Shown here: in pieces, positions 16,342 to 25,414 of the stretch
Layout of the letters: every line of letters starts with the position of its first letter
Position numbering within the stretch: the stretch's first letter is position 1
NCBI GenBank assembly: GCA_016650175.1
Contig: JAENWG010000009.1
Span: forward strand, 1-43,069
Source of the DNA: Peptostreptococcaceae bacterium
GTDB taxonomy: Bacteria; Bacillota; Clostridia; Peptostreptococcales; Anaerovoracaceae
Direction of reading: 5' to 3'
DNA: 43,069 nt
Made by a program: the position numbers and the translations under genes
Notes under the pieces: model-generated
Database searches by the model: none
The model's input: the letters and a program-made list of their open reading frames with translations, nothing else
Told to the model about the DNA's origin: nothing

Positions 16342-19300
16342 TGCCTAAGGACACTAAACTTAAAAAAGTACTTATAATAGGTTCTGGCCCTATAGTAATT
16401 GGACAGGCAGCTGAATTTGATTATGCAGGGACGCAGGCATGTAAAGCGATTTCAGAAGAGGGAATAGAAACAATTCTAATAAATAGTAATCCAGCAACTA
16501 TTATGACTGATGAAAGAATAGTAGATAAAGTTTACATGGAGCCAATTACAGAGGATGCTATTACAGCAATTATAGAAAAGGAACGACCAGAAGGAGTGCT
16601 AGCTGGTTTTGGAGGACAAACTGCATTAAACATAGCTATGCAATTAGATGAAAAGGGAGTTTTTAAAAAATATGGAGTTAAGCTTCTTGGCGTAAATAAG
16701 GACAGTATTCATAAAGCCGAGGATAGAGATGCTTTTAAAACATTGATGCAAGAAATAGAGGAACCGATTCCCGAAAGTATTATTGCAACAACTATGGAAG
16801 AGTGCAAAGGCTTTGTAGAAGAAATTGGATATCCAATAATAATTAGACCTGCATATACGCTTGGCGGTACTGGTGGTGGAATCGCACATAATGATTTAGA
16901 TTTTAAAAAACACTGCACCACAGGAATCGAAAAAAGTGCTATTAATCAGATATTAGTAGAAAAATCGATACAGGGTTGGAAAGAAATAGAGTACGAAGTT
17001 ATCAGAGATTCTAAGGATAACTGCATTATAATCTGTAGCATGGAAAATCTTGATCCTGCAGGAATTCACACAGGTGACAGTATAGTAGTAGCTCCAACGC
17101 AGACACTAAATGATACACAGTATCAAATGCTTAGGGATTCGGCACTTAAAATTATCAGAAGCCTAAAGATTGAGGGTGGTTGCAATGTTCAGTTTGCTAT
17201 GAATCCAGATAAAGATGAATACATAGTTATAGAGGTTAATCCTAGAGTAAGTAGATCTTCTGCATTGGCATCAAAAGCTGCAGGTTATCCAATTGCAAAA
17301 ATAGCTGCAAAGATATCTATAGGATATACCTTAGATGAGCTCAAAAACTATGTTACACAAGGCTCAAGTGCATGCTTTGAACCTGCACTTGATTATTGCG
17401 TAGTAAAGATACCTAAATGGCCTTTTGACAAATTCAGGACAGCTAGCAGAAAGCTTGGAACACAGATGAAAGCCACCGGTGAAATTATGGCAATAGACCG
17501 TAATTTTGAAAGTGCATTTCTTAAGGCTGTGGATTCTCTAGAACTTGAAGGGTATGGACTAAGGATTCCTTATGTAACAAAGCTTGATGATGAAAAGCTT
17601 ATGAACAAACTTTATGCTTGTGATGATGAGAGGATATTTTGTATAGCGGAAGCGTTCCGTCGTAGAATTGCAACTGTAGAGGATATATTTAATGAGACAA
17701 AAATAGATAGATGGTTTTTAAATAAGATTTATAAAATAATAGAAATGGAAAAGGCTTTGGAGACCTCCGAAATTACTTCTGAACTTATACGCGAAGCTGA
17801 AAGCAGAGGGTTTGTAGACGAAGAAATAATGGACCTAACTGGTATCAAAAGAGAAGAACTTCAGGACATTAGAGTTTATCATGATATATACCCAGTATAT
17901 AAGGTAGTGGATACTTGCGCAGGAGAATTTGAGGCTTTAACTCCATATTATTATTCTAGTTACGGTGGTGAAAATGAAAGTGTAAAAACAGATAGGGATA
18001 AAGTTCTTGTAGTAGGCTCAGGCCCTATAAGAATAGGTCAAGGAATAGAATTTGATTACTGCTGTGTTCAAGGCGTATGGGCTTTAAGAGATATGGGATA
18101 TGAATCAATAATAATTAATAATAATCCAGAGACTGTAAGTACGGACTTTGATACGTCAGATAAACTGTATTTCGAACCACTTCATACTGATGATGTAATG
18201 AATGTATTAAAGCAAGAGCGTCCTAAAGGTGTTATATTACAGTTTGGTGGACAGACGTCTTTGAATCTTTCTTCAAACTTGGCAGCTCGAAGCATAAACA
18301 TATTAGGTACTCAAAACAAATATATAGATTTAGCAGAGGATAGAGAAAAATTCTCAGAGCTTTTAGATGATTTGAATATTGCTATACCGAAAGGCTTTTC
18401 GGTGAGAACCAAAAAAGAAGCGCTTTCGGCAGCTGGAGAACTTGGATATCCACTTATGGTAAGACCGTCTTTTGTCATCGGAGGGCGTGCTATGCAAATC
18501 GTATATAAAGATGAAGAACTGCTCAAATATCTTAAGGAAGCTGTAAAGCTATCAAATGAATATCCTGTACTAATTGATAAGTATGTAGAAGGTATAGAGA
18601 TGGATGTAGATGCAATTGCAGATGGAGAAGATGTCCTTATACCTGGAATTATGGAGCATTTTGAAAAGACAGGAGTTCATTCAGGAGACAGTTGCACATG
18701 TTATCCACCATATAGCTTGCCAGATAGAATAATAGATGAACTTGTGGTTTCTACTAAAAAAATAGTAAAGGCTCTTCATATACTAGGTCTCGTTAATATC
18801 CAATATGCATGGGATGGCGAGAAGATTTATGTCATAGAGGTAAACCCAAGAGCATCACGTACGATACCTATTCTTAGTAAAGTTACCAAGGTACCTATGG
18901 TAAAAATAGCTGTTGCGGTAATGCTTGGTGAAAAGCTTAAGGATATGGAATGGGGAACTGGGCTATATAAAGCGCAAGAATACTATGCGGTGAAGATACC
19001 TGTATTCTCGGATTCAAAATTGACTGACGTAGATGTTGCAGTTGGTCCTGAAATGAAATCCACAGGAGAAGTTCTTGGAATAGACAAGGACCTTAAAACG
19101 GCAATATATAAGGGATTCCTAGGAACAGGAACGGATATTCCAACCGACGGAGGAATATTCGTTAGCCTTAGAGATCATGATAAAACTGAAGAAAATGTAA
19201 ATATTATCAAATCTTATGTGAAGTTAGGCTTTGAAATATATACTTCCGAGGGTACTTATGAATATTTGAAAAAGTATGGAATTGATGTCAAATTAATCGA

Positions 19301-19517
19301 TAGAAATGAAGCTAAAGCAATGATAGGTGAAAAGATACAGATTGTAATAAATACGCCAAAAGCTATAAATATAATAGAGTCGGAAACCTTTTCTATTAGA
19401 CGTGCTGCAATTGAACGTAATCTACCCGTACTTACTTGTATGGATACTGCAAAAATATTTGTTTATGCTGTTGAGCTTAAACAAAAGAATACTAAACTAA
19501 TATATAGAGTTTTATAG
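16341..19517 (+). CDS. carB: Carbamoyl-phosphate synthase, large subunit
   Basis: Makes carbamoyl phosphate from bicarbonate, ATP and ammonia. The 1058-residue length and tandem ATP-grasp halves are standard: the first half opens VLIIGSGPIVIGQAAEFDYAG, the second VLVVGSGPIRIGQGIEFDY (~550), and each half has its VIEVNPR block. The last ~130 residues form the MGS-like allosteric domain. It is coupled to carA by a one-base overlap; argH follows after 74 bases with its own promoter-like sequence. Confidence 0.98.
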   Translation: MPKDTKLKKVLIIGSGPIVIGQAAEFDYAGTQACKAISEEGIETILINSNPATIMTDERIVDKVYMEPITEDAITAIIEKERPEGVLAGFGGQTALNIAMQLDEKGVFKKYGVKLLGVNKDSIHKAEDRDAFKTLMQEIEEPIPESIIATTMEECKGFVEEIGYPIIIRPAYTLGGTGGGIAHNDLDFKKHCTTGIEKSAINQILVEKSIQGWKEIEYEVIRDSKDNCIIICSMENLDPAGIHTGDSIVVAPTQTLNDTQYQMLRDSALKIIRSLKIEGGCNVQFAMNPDKDEYIVIEVNPRVSRSSALASKAAGYPIAKIAAKISIGYTLDELKNYVTQGSSACFEPALDYCVVKIPKWPFDKFRTASRKLGTQMKATGEIMAIDRNFESAFLKAVDSLELEGYGLRIPYVTKLDDEKLMNKLYACDDERIFCIAEAFRRRIATVEDIFNETKIDRWFLNKIYKIIEMEKALETSEITSELIREAESRGFVDEEIMDLTGIKREELQDIRVYHDIYPVYKVVDTCAGEFEALTPYYYSSYGGENESVKTDRDKVLVVGSGPIRIGQGIEFDYCCVQGVWALRDMGYESIIINNNPETVSTDFDTSDKLYFEPLHTDDVMNVLKQERPKGVILQFGGQTSLNLSSNLAARSINILGTQNKYIDLAEDREKFSELLDDLNIAIPKGFSVRTKKEALSAAGELGYPLMVRPSFVIGGRAMQIVYKDEELLKYLKEAVKLSNEYPVLIDKYVEGIEMDVDAIADGEDVLIPGIMEHFEKTGVHSGDSCTCYPPYSLPDRIIDELVVSTKKIVKALHILGLVNIQYAWDGEKIYVIEVNPRASRTIPILSKVTKVPMVKIAVAVMLGEKLKDMEWGTGLYKAQEYYAVKIPVFSDSKLTDVDVAVGPEMKSTGEVLGIDKDLKTAIYKGFLGTGTDIPTDGGIFVSLRDHDKTEENVNIIKSYVKLGFEIYTSEGTYEYLKKYGIDVKLIDRNEAKAMIGEKIQIVINTPKAINIIESETFSIRRAAIERNLPVLTCMDTAKIFVYAVELKQKNTKLIYRVL

Positions 19518-19530
19518 ATTGGAAAGCACA

Positions 19531-19566
19531 TGTAATGTCTGTTTATGCTATAATACAGACATTATA
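19531..19566 (+). promoter_or_regulatory. argH promoter within a palindrome
   Basis: TAATGTCTGT (19533-19542) and ACAGACATTA (19555-19564) form a perfect 10-bp inverted repeat whose 12-base centre ends in TATAAT (19549-19554), a -10 box. A clear -35 is not seen. No T-run follows, so it is more likely an operator than a carB terminator. GTTTATGC in the centre also occurs in the argG promoter spacer. Confidence 0.6.
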
Positions 19567-19591
19567 AAGCAAGGCGTAAAAGGAGAAAAGA

Positions 19592-20971
19592 ATGGCAAGT
19601 TTATGGAGTGGAAGATTTGAAAAAGACATGGATGAAACAGTAAAACTGTTCAATGCTTCCATTAGTTTTGATCAAAGACTATATAATGAAGATATTGATG
19701 GTAGTATTGCACATGTTAAGATGCTTGCAGAACAAAACATTATGTCTAACGATGAATCAAAAGAGATAATTGAAGGATTGGAAATAATTAGAAAAGGAAT
19801 TAGTTCAGGAGATATTGCTTTTAATGTGGATGATGAAGACATACATATGGCGATTGAATCTAGGCTAATTGAAGAAATAGGAGACGTTGGTAAGAAGCTA
19901 CATACTGCAAGAAGTAGAAATGATCAATGCCAAGTTGATTTAAGGATGTACTTGAAAAAAGAAATTGTGGAAATCAAGGAAGCCCTATATTATCTAGAAT
20001 CGGTTATTTTGGAAAAAGCACAAAAATACAATAGTTCTATAACAATAGGATTTACTCATATGCAGCACGCTCAACCTATAACCTTAGGATTTATGTTTAT
20101 GGCATATTTTCAAATGTTTAAAAGAGATATTGAAAGACTGACCGATACATATGAACGCATGGATATGTGCCCACTAGGAGCTTGCGCTCTAGCTGGCACG
20201 ACGCTGCCAATCGACAGACATAAAACAGCAGAGCTTTTAGGATTTAGTGCACCAACAGAAAACGCTATGGATAGCGTAAGTGATCGTGACTATAGCCTTG
20301 AATTTTTAAGCAATGCTTCAATATCAATGATGCATCTTTCTAGATGGGCAGAAGAGTTTGTTTGGTGGAATTCATCAGAATTTTCATATATTGCAATAGA
20401 TGATAGCTATTGCACTGGTAGTAGTATTATGCCACAAAAGAAAAACCCTGATATGGCGGAGCTTCTAAGGGGTAAAGTGGGCAGAGTATATGGAGATATG
20501 ATGCAGTTATTTACTGTTATGAAGGGTACGCCTTTAGCATATAACAAGGACTTTCAAGAAGATAAGGAAAGTCTCTTTGATGCAATAGACACGTGGAAGT
20601 CTAGCATTTTAATATTTGCTAACATGCTTGAAAAAACTGAATTTAGAATGGATCAAATTGAAAAGCAATTAAAAAAAGGATTCTTAAATGCTACAGATAT
20701 TGCTGAGCATTTTGCAAAACAAGGGATTCCTTTTAGAGAAGCGCATTCAATAGTAGGTCAAATGGTTAAAACTTGTGAAAACAAAAATTGTGATTTTGAG
20801 GAATTAACAGATGAGGAACTTAAAAAAATAGACGTAAGAATATCAAAGGAGCTTTTAGGTGATATCAGTATTAAGGCTTGCGTAAATGCGAGAGTTTCTT
20901 TTGGAGGAACAGCTCCGAAGGAAGTAAAAAGACAAATAATGGTAGCCAATGCCTGGCTGAATGAAATATAG
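19592..20971 (+). CDS. argH: Argininosuccinate lyase
   Basis: Cleaves argininosuccinate to arginine and fumarate, the last step of arginine synthesis. The 459-residue protein of the fumarase/aspartase superfamily has the family signature GSSIMPQKKNPD (277-288), HTARSRNDQ (104-112) and THMQHAQPITLG (155-166). MASLWSGRFE is the usual start, with AAGGAGA upstream. It closes the argG / carAB / argH block. Confidence 0.98.
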   Translation: MASLWSGRFEKDMDETVKLFNASISFDQRLYNEDIDGSIAHVKMLAEQNIMSNDESKEIIEGLEIIRKGISSGDIAFNVDDEDIHMAIESRLIEEIGDVGKKLHTARSRNDQCQVDLRMYLKKEIVEIKEALYYLESVILEKAQKYNSSITIGFTHMQHAQPITLGFMFMAYFQMFKRDIERLTDTYERMDMCPLGACALAGTTLPIDRHKTAELLGFSAPTENAMDSVSDRDYSLEFLSNASISMMHLSRWAEEFVWWNSSEFSYIAIDDSYCTGSSIMPQKKNPDMAELLRGKVGRVYGDMMQLFTVMKGTPLAYNKDFQEDKESLFDAIDTWKSSILIFANMLEKTEFRMDQIEKQLKKGFLNATDIAEHFAKQGIPFREAHSIVGQMVKTCENKNCDFEELTDEELKKIDVRISKELLGDISIKACVNARVSFGGTAPKEVKRQIMVANAWLNEI

Positions 20972-20978
20972 AGTATTG

Positions 20979-21004
20979 AAACCTGCTTATTCAGCAGGTT
21001 TTTT
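20979..21004 (+). terminator. Terminator after argH
   Basis: AAACCTGC (20979-20986) pairs with GCAGGTTT (20994-21001), followed by a run of T. It begins eight bases after the argH stop. Confidence 0.92.
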
Positions 21005-21073
21005 AAGGAATACCACGCCTATATATATGAAACTCTTTATCATTTGTTAAGCGAAAACAGTGATGAAACTTGA

Positions 21074-21257
21074 AGGCGTTTATTCATCCGAAATATGTAT
21101 TTACATTCATTCCAATCTGCATATAGTATCGCTGATAGTGAAAAAATGAAACAAGAAAAAGCATCTTTGATTAATGTTTCTGATTCATTCAAAAAAATAA
21201 TTGTGGTTAAGCATGTTATTAACGTAAGGCATGATTTATAACAGGCATTGATAATGT
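21074..21257 (+). pseudogene. C-terminal remnant of an AAA ATPase (DUF4143-like)
   Basis: The frame reads YLHSFQSAYSIADSEKMKQE and KASLINVSDSFKKIIVVKHV, which resembles the C-terminal region of DUF4143-type ATP-binding proteins (from memory, often YIQSAxxxxxEEKxxQExxSL followed by xxDSFKKIIxxxD). It has no start, follows a TGA at 21071, ends at TAA 21239-21241, and the last family block may continue in another frame up to the tRNA-like sequence. Only about 55 codons of an expected 400 or more remain, so it is a deletion scar. Confidence 0.5.
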
Positions 21258-21260
21258 CGT

Positions 21261-21333
21261 GGGCATATAGCTCAGTTGGGAGAGTGCTTGACTGGCAGTC
21301 AAGAGGTCAGTGGTTGAAGCTCACTTATCTCTG
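21261..21333 (+). pseudogene. Degenerate tRNA-Ala (GGC anticodon)
   Basis: The sequence folds as a tRNA: acceptor GGGCATA (21261-21267), D arm GCTC/GAGT, anticodon stem CTTGA/TCAAG (21287-21291, 21299-21303) with anticodon GGC at 21294-21296, and T stem AGTGG/TCACT. Two faults suggest a dead gene: the T loop is TTGAAGC, lacking the nearly invariant C of TTCRA, and the acceptor has a C-C mismatch plus two G-T pairs. The next bases are CCG, not CCA. It could still be transcribed. Confidence 0.65.
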
Positions 21334-21336
21334 CCG

Positions 21337-21372
21337 TGTGACCACATAATAGTGGCCGGTTTTTATGTTTTT
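21337..21372 (+). terminator. Weak terminator after the tRNA-like sequence
   Basis: CCAC (21342-21345) pairs with GTGG (21352-21355), extended beyond a bulge by CCG/CGG, and is followed by TTTTTATGTTTTT. It may have served the tRNA. Confidence 0.45.
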
Positions 21373-21415
21373 ATATATTTGAACTTGTAAATAATAATTA
21401 AAAATATTAGAAAAG

Positions 21416-21433
21416 TTTGTTGTATACAACAAA
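21416..21433. promoter_or_regulatory. 18-bp perfect palindrome, probable operator
   Basis: TTTGTTGTATACAACAAA is identical to its reverse complement and ends seven bases before the -35 of the ABC-importer promoter. TTGTATACAA-like cores are common operators of GntR-family regulators; no such gene is in the window. Confidence 0.65.
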
Positions 21434-21440
21434 TTAATTG

Positions 21441-21469
21441 TTGACTTTATGAGGCTAAAGCGTTATAAT
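21441..21469 (+). promoter_or_regulatory. Promoter of the ABC importer operon
   Basis: TTGACT (21441-21446), a 17-bp spacer and TATAAT (21464-21469), 104 bases before the substrate-binding protein start. Confidence 0.85.
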
Positions 21470-21573
21470 TTTAAACAAGTTTAGAATGTAATTGCTATAG
21501 TAAATGGTGCTCTTCAAAATAGCGCATACTTATGGCAACGCTACTAATATAATAAAATTTTAAGGAGAACACT

Positions 21574-22548
21574 ATGAAAAAGAAAGTACTAGCAATTTTA
21601 ATTTGCGCAATGATGGCGCTTACACTTGCCTCGTGTGGTGGAACAGAAACTGAGGATGGCACTTCTGCTGATACGTATAACGTAGGTATTGTTCAGCTTG
21701 TTCAGCACGACGCTTTAGATGCGGCAACACAGGGATTTAAAGATGCACTTAGCGAAAAACTTGGAGATCAGGTTACATTTGATGAGCAGAACGCTTCGGG
21801 CGATATTCCGACTTGTTCAATTATTAGCAATCAATTTGTTTCTTCCAATGTAGATCTTATTATGGCCAACGCAACTCCTGCTCTTCAGTCAGCACAGACT
21901 GCTACGAGTGAAATCCCAGTTCTTGGAACTTCAGTAACTGATTATGGTAATGCCCTTGGAATTGATGACTTTAGTGGAACAACAGGAACAAATATTTCAG
22001 GAACATCAGACCTTGCTCCATTAGACGAGCAGGCTGCTATGTTACAGGAACTTTTCCCTGATGCAACTACTGTCGGAATTCTTTATTGCTCAGCTGAGCC
22101 TAACTCTAAGTATCAGTATGAAGTTGTTAATGGATACTTAGAAGATATGGGTTATACTGTTAAGGAGTATACATTCTCAGATTCTAATGATGTTCAGGCG
22201 GTTACTAATATGGCTGCTTCTGAATGTGATGTGATTTATGTTCCTACAGATAATACAGTTGCATCTAACAGTGAAATCATTAAAAACGTATGTGTTCCTG
22301 CAGGAGTTCCTATTATAGCAGGAGAAGAAGGTATCTGCGCAGGTTGTGGAGTTGCAACACTTTCAATAAGTTACTATGATTTGGGCTATGCAACAGGTGA
22401 AATGGCATATGAAATACTTGTAAATGGAGCTGATCCAGCAACAATGGAAATTGAATATGCTCCTAAGTTTACTAAGAAATATAATGCAGAAATCTGCGAT
22501 ATACTTGGAATTACAATACCCGATGATTATATCGCAATAGAAAACTAA
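21574..22548 (+). CDS. ABC importer substrate-binding lipoprotein (TrpX-like family)
   Basis: Extracytoplasmic solute-binding protein, 324 residues. A signal peptide with lipobox LASC puts the lipid-modified cysteine at C21. The mature part has the ABC_sub_bind pattern (PF04392 type): YNVGIVQLVQHDALDAATQGF, then LIMANATPALQSAQ, PVLGTSVTDYG and a C-terminal ISYYDLGYATGEMAYEIL. Related systems include TrpXYZ for tryptophan, but most have unknown substrates. AAGGAGA precedes the ATG. The GC content is visibly higher here than in the flanking genes, probably reflecting high expression. Permease and ATPase follow. Confidence 0.93.
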   Translation: MKKKVLAILICAMMALTLASCGGTETEDGTSADTYNVGIVQLVQHDALDAATQGFKDALSEKLGDQVTFDEQNASGDIPTCSIISNQFVSSNVDLIMANATPALQSAQTATSEIPVLGTSVTDYGNALGIDDFSGTTGTNISGTSDLAPLDEQAAMLQELFPDATTVGILYCSAEPNSKYQYEVVNGYLEDMGYTVKEYTFSDSNDVQAVTNMAASECDVIYVPTDNTVASNSEIIKNVCVPAGVPIIAGEEGICAGCGVATLSISYYDLGYATGEMAYEILVNGADPATMEIEYAPKFTKKYNAEICDILGITIPDDYIAIEN

Positions 22549-22578
22549 AAGAATAGAGTTTTCACAATAATAAATGCT

Positions 22579-22606
22579 TGCGGTGCCTTTTTAAAGAGGC
22601 GCCGCA
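22579..22606 (+). promoter_or_regulatory. GC-rich intercistronic hairpin
   Basis: TGCGGTGCCT (22579-22588) pairs with AGGCGCCGCA (22597-22606), nine Watson-Crick pairs and one wobble, with no T-run. In the gap after the binding-protein gene, such hairpins usually protect the upstream message so that binding protein is made in excess. Confidence 0.65.
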
Positions 22607-22645
22607 TCAGTATTTAAAAATTAGTTTAGAAGAAAGGAAACTGCT

Positions 22646-23599
22646 ATGAATGTTTTAGCATATTTTGCGTCTTTAGACCCGATGAATTTCATGGGAGCTA
22701 TTCCAGGTAATGTAGCGCAAGGACTTATATGGGGGATAATGGCTTTGGGAGTTTTTATCACCTTCCGCTTGCTTGACTTTCCGGATTTAACAGTTGATGG
22801 ATCTTTAGCGACTGGTGGTGCTGTAACTGTAGTACTAATACTCGCAGGAATTCCGTCACCGCTTGCAATTGCTGTTGCGGTTTTAGCTGGAGTTTTAGCT
22901 GGACTTGTAACGGGGCTTTTACATACGGCACTTGGAATTCCTGGAATTTTGGCAGGAATTCTTACTCAAATTTCACTTTGGTCAATAAACCTAATAATTC
23001 TTGATGGTGCAAACAAGGCAGTTAATGTAGACAAGTATTCTCTCATTGTATCACTAAGAAATGTGACAGAATCAATAATTATGGTACTCATATTTGCAGG
23101 AATAATAATTAGTATCCTCTACTGGTATTTTGGAACGGAGCAAGGTAGCGCTATTAGAGCAACTGGTTGTAATCCGAATATGTCAAAGGCTCAGGGTATA
23201 AATATAGACAATATGAAAGTACTTGCATTATGCATATCAAACGGTCTTGTAGCACTTTCAGGTGGCCTTATGGCACAGTATCAGGGTTTTGCTGATATCA
23301 AAATGGGTCAAGGGGCAATAGTAATTGGTCTTGCTGCTGTTATTATAGGTGACGTTTTGGGCGAAGCAATATTTAGAAAAGGTATGAACTTTAGTATACG
23401 CCTTACATTTGTCGTATTTGGTGGAATAATATATTATTTGGTAATTGGACTTGTTATGTGGCTCAGGATGCCTACAAATATGCTCAAGTTTCTTACTGCA
23501 GTAATAGTAGCGATTTTCCTTGCTGTTCCTTACCTTAGAGAAAAAAGAAAAAATTCTTTTGCAACGAAGTCAAAAAGGGAGGGGCAGAAAAATGCTTGA
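22646..23599 (+). CDS. ABC importer permease (TrpY-like family)
   Basis: A 317-residue membrane permease of the branched-chain/ribose type (BPD_transp_2, COG4120 type), with about eight to nine hydrophobic segments. RLLDFPDLTVDGSLATGGAV and the cytoplasmic GTEQGSAIRATGCNPNMSKAQGIN loop, which contacts the ATPase, are family features. AGAAAGGAAA precedes the ATG. Its end overlaps the ATPase start by eight bases. Confidence 0.93.
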   Translation: MNVLAYFASLDPMNFMGAIPGNVAQGLIWGIMALGVFITFRLLDFPDLTVDGSLATGGAVTVVLILAGIPSPLAIAVAVLAGVLAGLVTGLLHTALGIPGILAGILTQISLWSINLIILDGANKAVNVDKYSLIVSLRNVTESIIMVLIFAGIIISILYWYFGTEQGSAIRATGCNPNMSKAQGINIDNMKVLALCISNGLVALSGGLMAQYQGFADIKMGQGAIVIGLAAVIIGDVLGEAIFRKGMNFSIRLTFVVFGGIIYYLVIGLVMWLRMPTNMLKFLTAVIVAIFLAVPYLREKRKNSFATKSKREGQKNA

Positions 23600-24386
23600 T
23601 TTATATAATGTAAAAAAGACGTTCAATCTTGGAACGATAAATGAAAAGCAGGCCCTTAGTGGGATTGACTTTTACCTAAAAGAAGGCGATTTTGTTACAG
23701 TTATAGGTGGAAACGGAGCGGGTAAATCCACAATGCTTAATGCTATAGCAGGAGTGTGGCCCATAGATGAGGGATCTATTTCTATAGAAGGAGTAAATGT
23801 TACGGCTTTGCCGGAACACAAACGTGCAAAATATATAGGTCGCGTTTTTCAAGATCCAATGATGGGTACTGCTGCTGATATGGGTATTGAAGAAAATCTA
23901 GCTTTAGCAATAAGACGTGGGAAAAGCCGTACTCTTCGCTGGGGTATTACCAAAGAAGAAAGAGAACGTTTCCATGAGGATCTTAAAATACTTGGTTTAG
24001 GACTTGAAGATCGCATGACTTCCAAAGTGGGACTTCTTTCAGGAGGCCAACGTCAGGCACTAACACTTTTAATGGCAACAATACAAAAGCCGAAGCTGTT
24101 ATTACTTGATGAGCATACAGCCGCACTTGATCCGAAAACAGCAGCAAATGTTTTAGAGTTATCCGATAAAATTGTTGCCGAACATAACCTGACTACTATG
24201 ATGATTACTCATAATATGTCCGATGCAATTCATCACGGAAACCGCATTATTATGATGAATCAAGGGAAAATAATTTTAGATATATCGGGAGAAGAAAAGA
24301 AAAAACTTACAAAAGCTGACTTATTACAAAAGTTTTCAGAGGTTGCTGGAGTTTCTGAGGAAACAGATGAAATACTTTTGTCATAG
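23592..24386 (+). CDS. ABC importer ATPase (TrpZ-like family)
   Basis: A 264-residue ATP-binding subunit with Walker A GGNGAGKST (39-47), signature LSGGQ (149-153) and Walker B LLLLDEH (169-175). The DEHTAALDP form, with H instead of P, is typical of the COG1101 group paired with this permease type. I start at ATG 23592 after GGGAGGGG and with MLDLYNVKKTF; the frame is open for 24 codons upstream, all inside the permease gene. It completes a three-gene importer. Confidence 0.94.
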   Translation: MLDLYNVKKTFNLGTINEKQALSGIDFYLKEGDFVTVIGGNGAGKSTMLNAIAGVWPIDEGSISIEGVNVTALPEHKRAKYIGRVFQDPMMGTAADMGIEENLALAIRRGKSRTLRWGITKEERERFHEDLKILGLGLEDRMTSKVGLLSGGQRQALTLLMATIQKPKLLLLDEHTAALDPKTAANVLELSDKIVAEHNLTTMMITHNMSDAIHHGNRIIMMNQGKIILDISGEEKKKLTKADLLQKFSEVAGVSEETDEILLS

Positions 24387-24413
24387 TGTTTAGATAAGAA
24401 ATTAATTTTAAGG

Positions 24414-24460
24414 GCACCTCAAATGTTAGATATAATTTAGCATTTGGTAGTGCTTTTTTA
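24414..24460 (+). terminator. Terminator of the ABC importer operon
   Basis: GCAC(CT)CAAATG pairs with CATTTG(GTA)GTGC around an AT-rich loop and is followed by TTTTTTATTT. It lies 28 bases after the ATPase stop. Confidence 0.78.
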
Positions 24461-24677
24461 TTTCAGGCTTTAAACACTCATTATCAATTCTATTGCTTTT
24501 AACGTATATTATTGTTAGAATTATTATAAGTATATGATTTTAACTAACAAGTTCAGTATGGATATGTAAATAGAATCTATTGAAAAGTAGATATTATTTT
24601 CATGAAGTATACATAAAATACAATTAAGAGTGGAACTAAAATTAAGAAATTCAAGTTTTAGATTATAGGGTATGTGA

Positions 24678-24683
24678 TATAAT
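24678..24683 (+). promoter_or_regulatory. Possible -10 box for the KefF-KefB-like pair
   Basis: TATAAT preceded by TGTGA, with no clear -35 at the right distance. It is the only promoter-like sequence I can see in the 24461-24802 gap, which is otherwise AT-rich and featureless. Confidence 0.35.
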
Positions 24684-24802
24684 CTTTGTTAATAGGGTGT
24701 ATTTTGAGTACAGTGAATTAACCTAGATAATTATTATGTAACAAAAAAATGGAAGGGAAAATACTCAAATTATCCTTTATGGAGAGTTGGGGTATAAGAA
24801 AA

Positions 24803-25414
24803 ATGATGAAAAAAGTACTTATAATTTTTGCGCATCCTGCTAGAGCCCATTCAAAAATAAATAATGCGTTAAGAGCAGCTGTTGAGAATCTCGAAGGTGT
24901 AACTATAAATGATTTATATGCAAACTATCCCGATTTTTTAATTGATGTAAAAAGAGAACAAGCGCTTTGTGAAAATAATGATGTAATAATTTTTCAGCAT
25001 CCATTCTATTGGTATTCTACTCCTGCAATTATGAAGGAATGGTTAGACGTTGTTTTAACCCATGGTTGGGCCTATGGTTCAAAAGGAAATGCTTTAAAGG
25101 ATAAGATATTTATGCAGGTTATAACTGGTGGCGGAGATGAAAACACATATCAAAAAGATGGTGGTAATCTTTTTACAATTGGGGAACTAACATCACCATA
25201 TCAGGCTGTGGCAAATCTTTGTAGCATGAAATGGCTTCCTCCTTTTACAGTTCTAGGTATTCATAGAGGGCTGTCAGATGATAAAATATCATATCATAAA
25301 GAAAATTACCGACGTTTAATAATAGCACTAAGAGATGAAACGTTGGATATAGATAGTGCAAGGCAAGAAAAATATTGTAATAGCAACTTAGATGAAGATA
25401 TTAGGAGGGTCTAA
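24803..25414 (+). CDS. KefF-like NAD(P)H-dependent oxidoreductase
   Basis: Flavodoxin-fold quinone reductase of the NQO/KefF family, about 203 residues from ATG 24803 (an ATG one codon later is equally possible; an upstream ATG at 24749 adds 18 residues unlike the family start). [21 protein letters not shown] is the FMN-binding start, and [21 protein letters not shown] with LTHGWAYG is diagnostic. Such proteins are ancillary subunits that activate KefB/KefC antiporters. The next gene is exactly such an antiporter, overlapping by one base, so the two probably form one complex protecting against electrophiles. Confidence 0.9.
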   Translation: MMKKVLIIFAHPARAHSKINNALRAAVENLEGVTINDLYANYPDFLIDVKREQALCENNDVIIFQHPFYWYSTPAIMKEWLDVVLTHGWAYGSKGNALKDKIFMQVITGGGDENTYQKDGGNLFTIGELTSPYQAVANLCSMKWLPPFTVLGIHRGLSDDKISYHKENYRRLIIALRDETLDIDSARQEKYCNSNLDEDIRRV

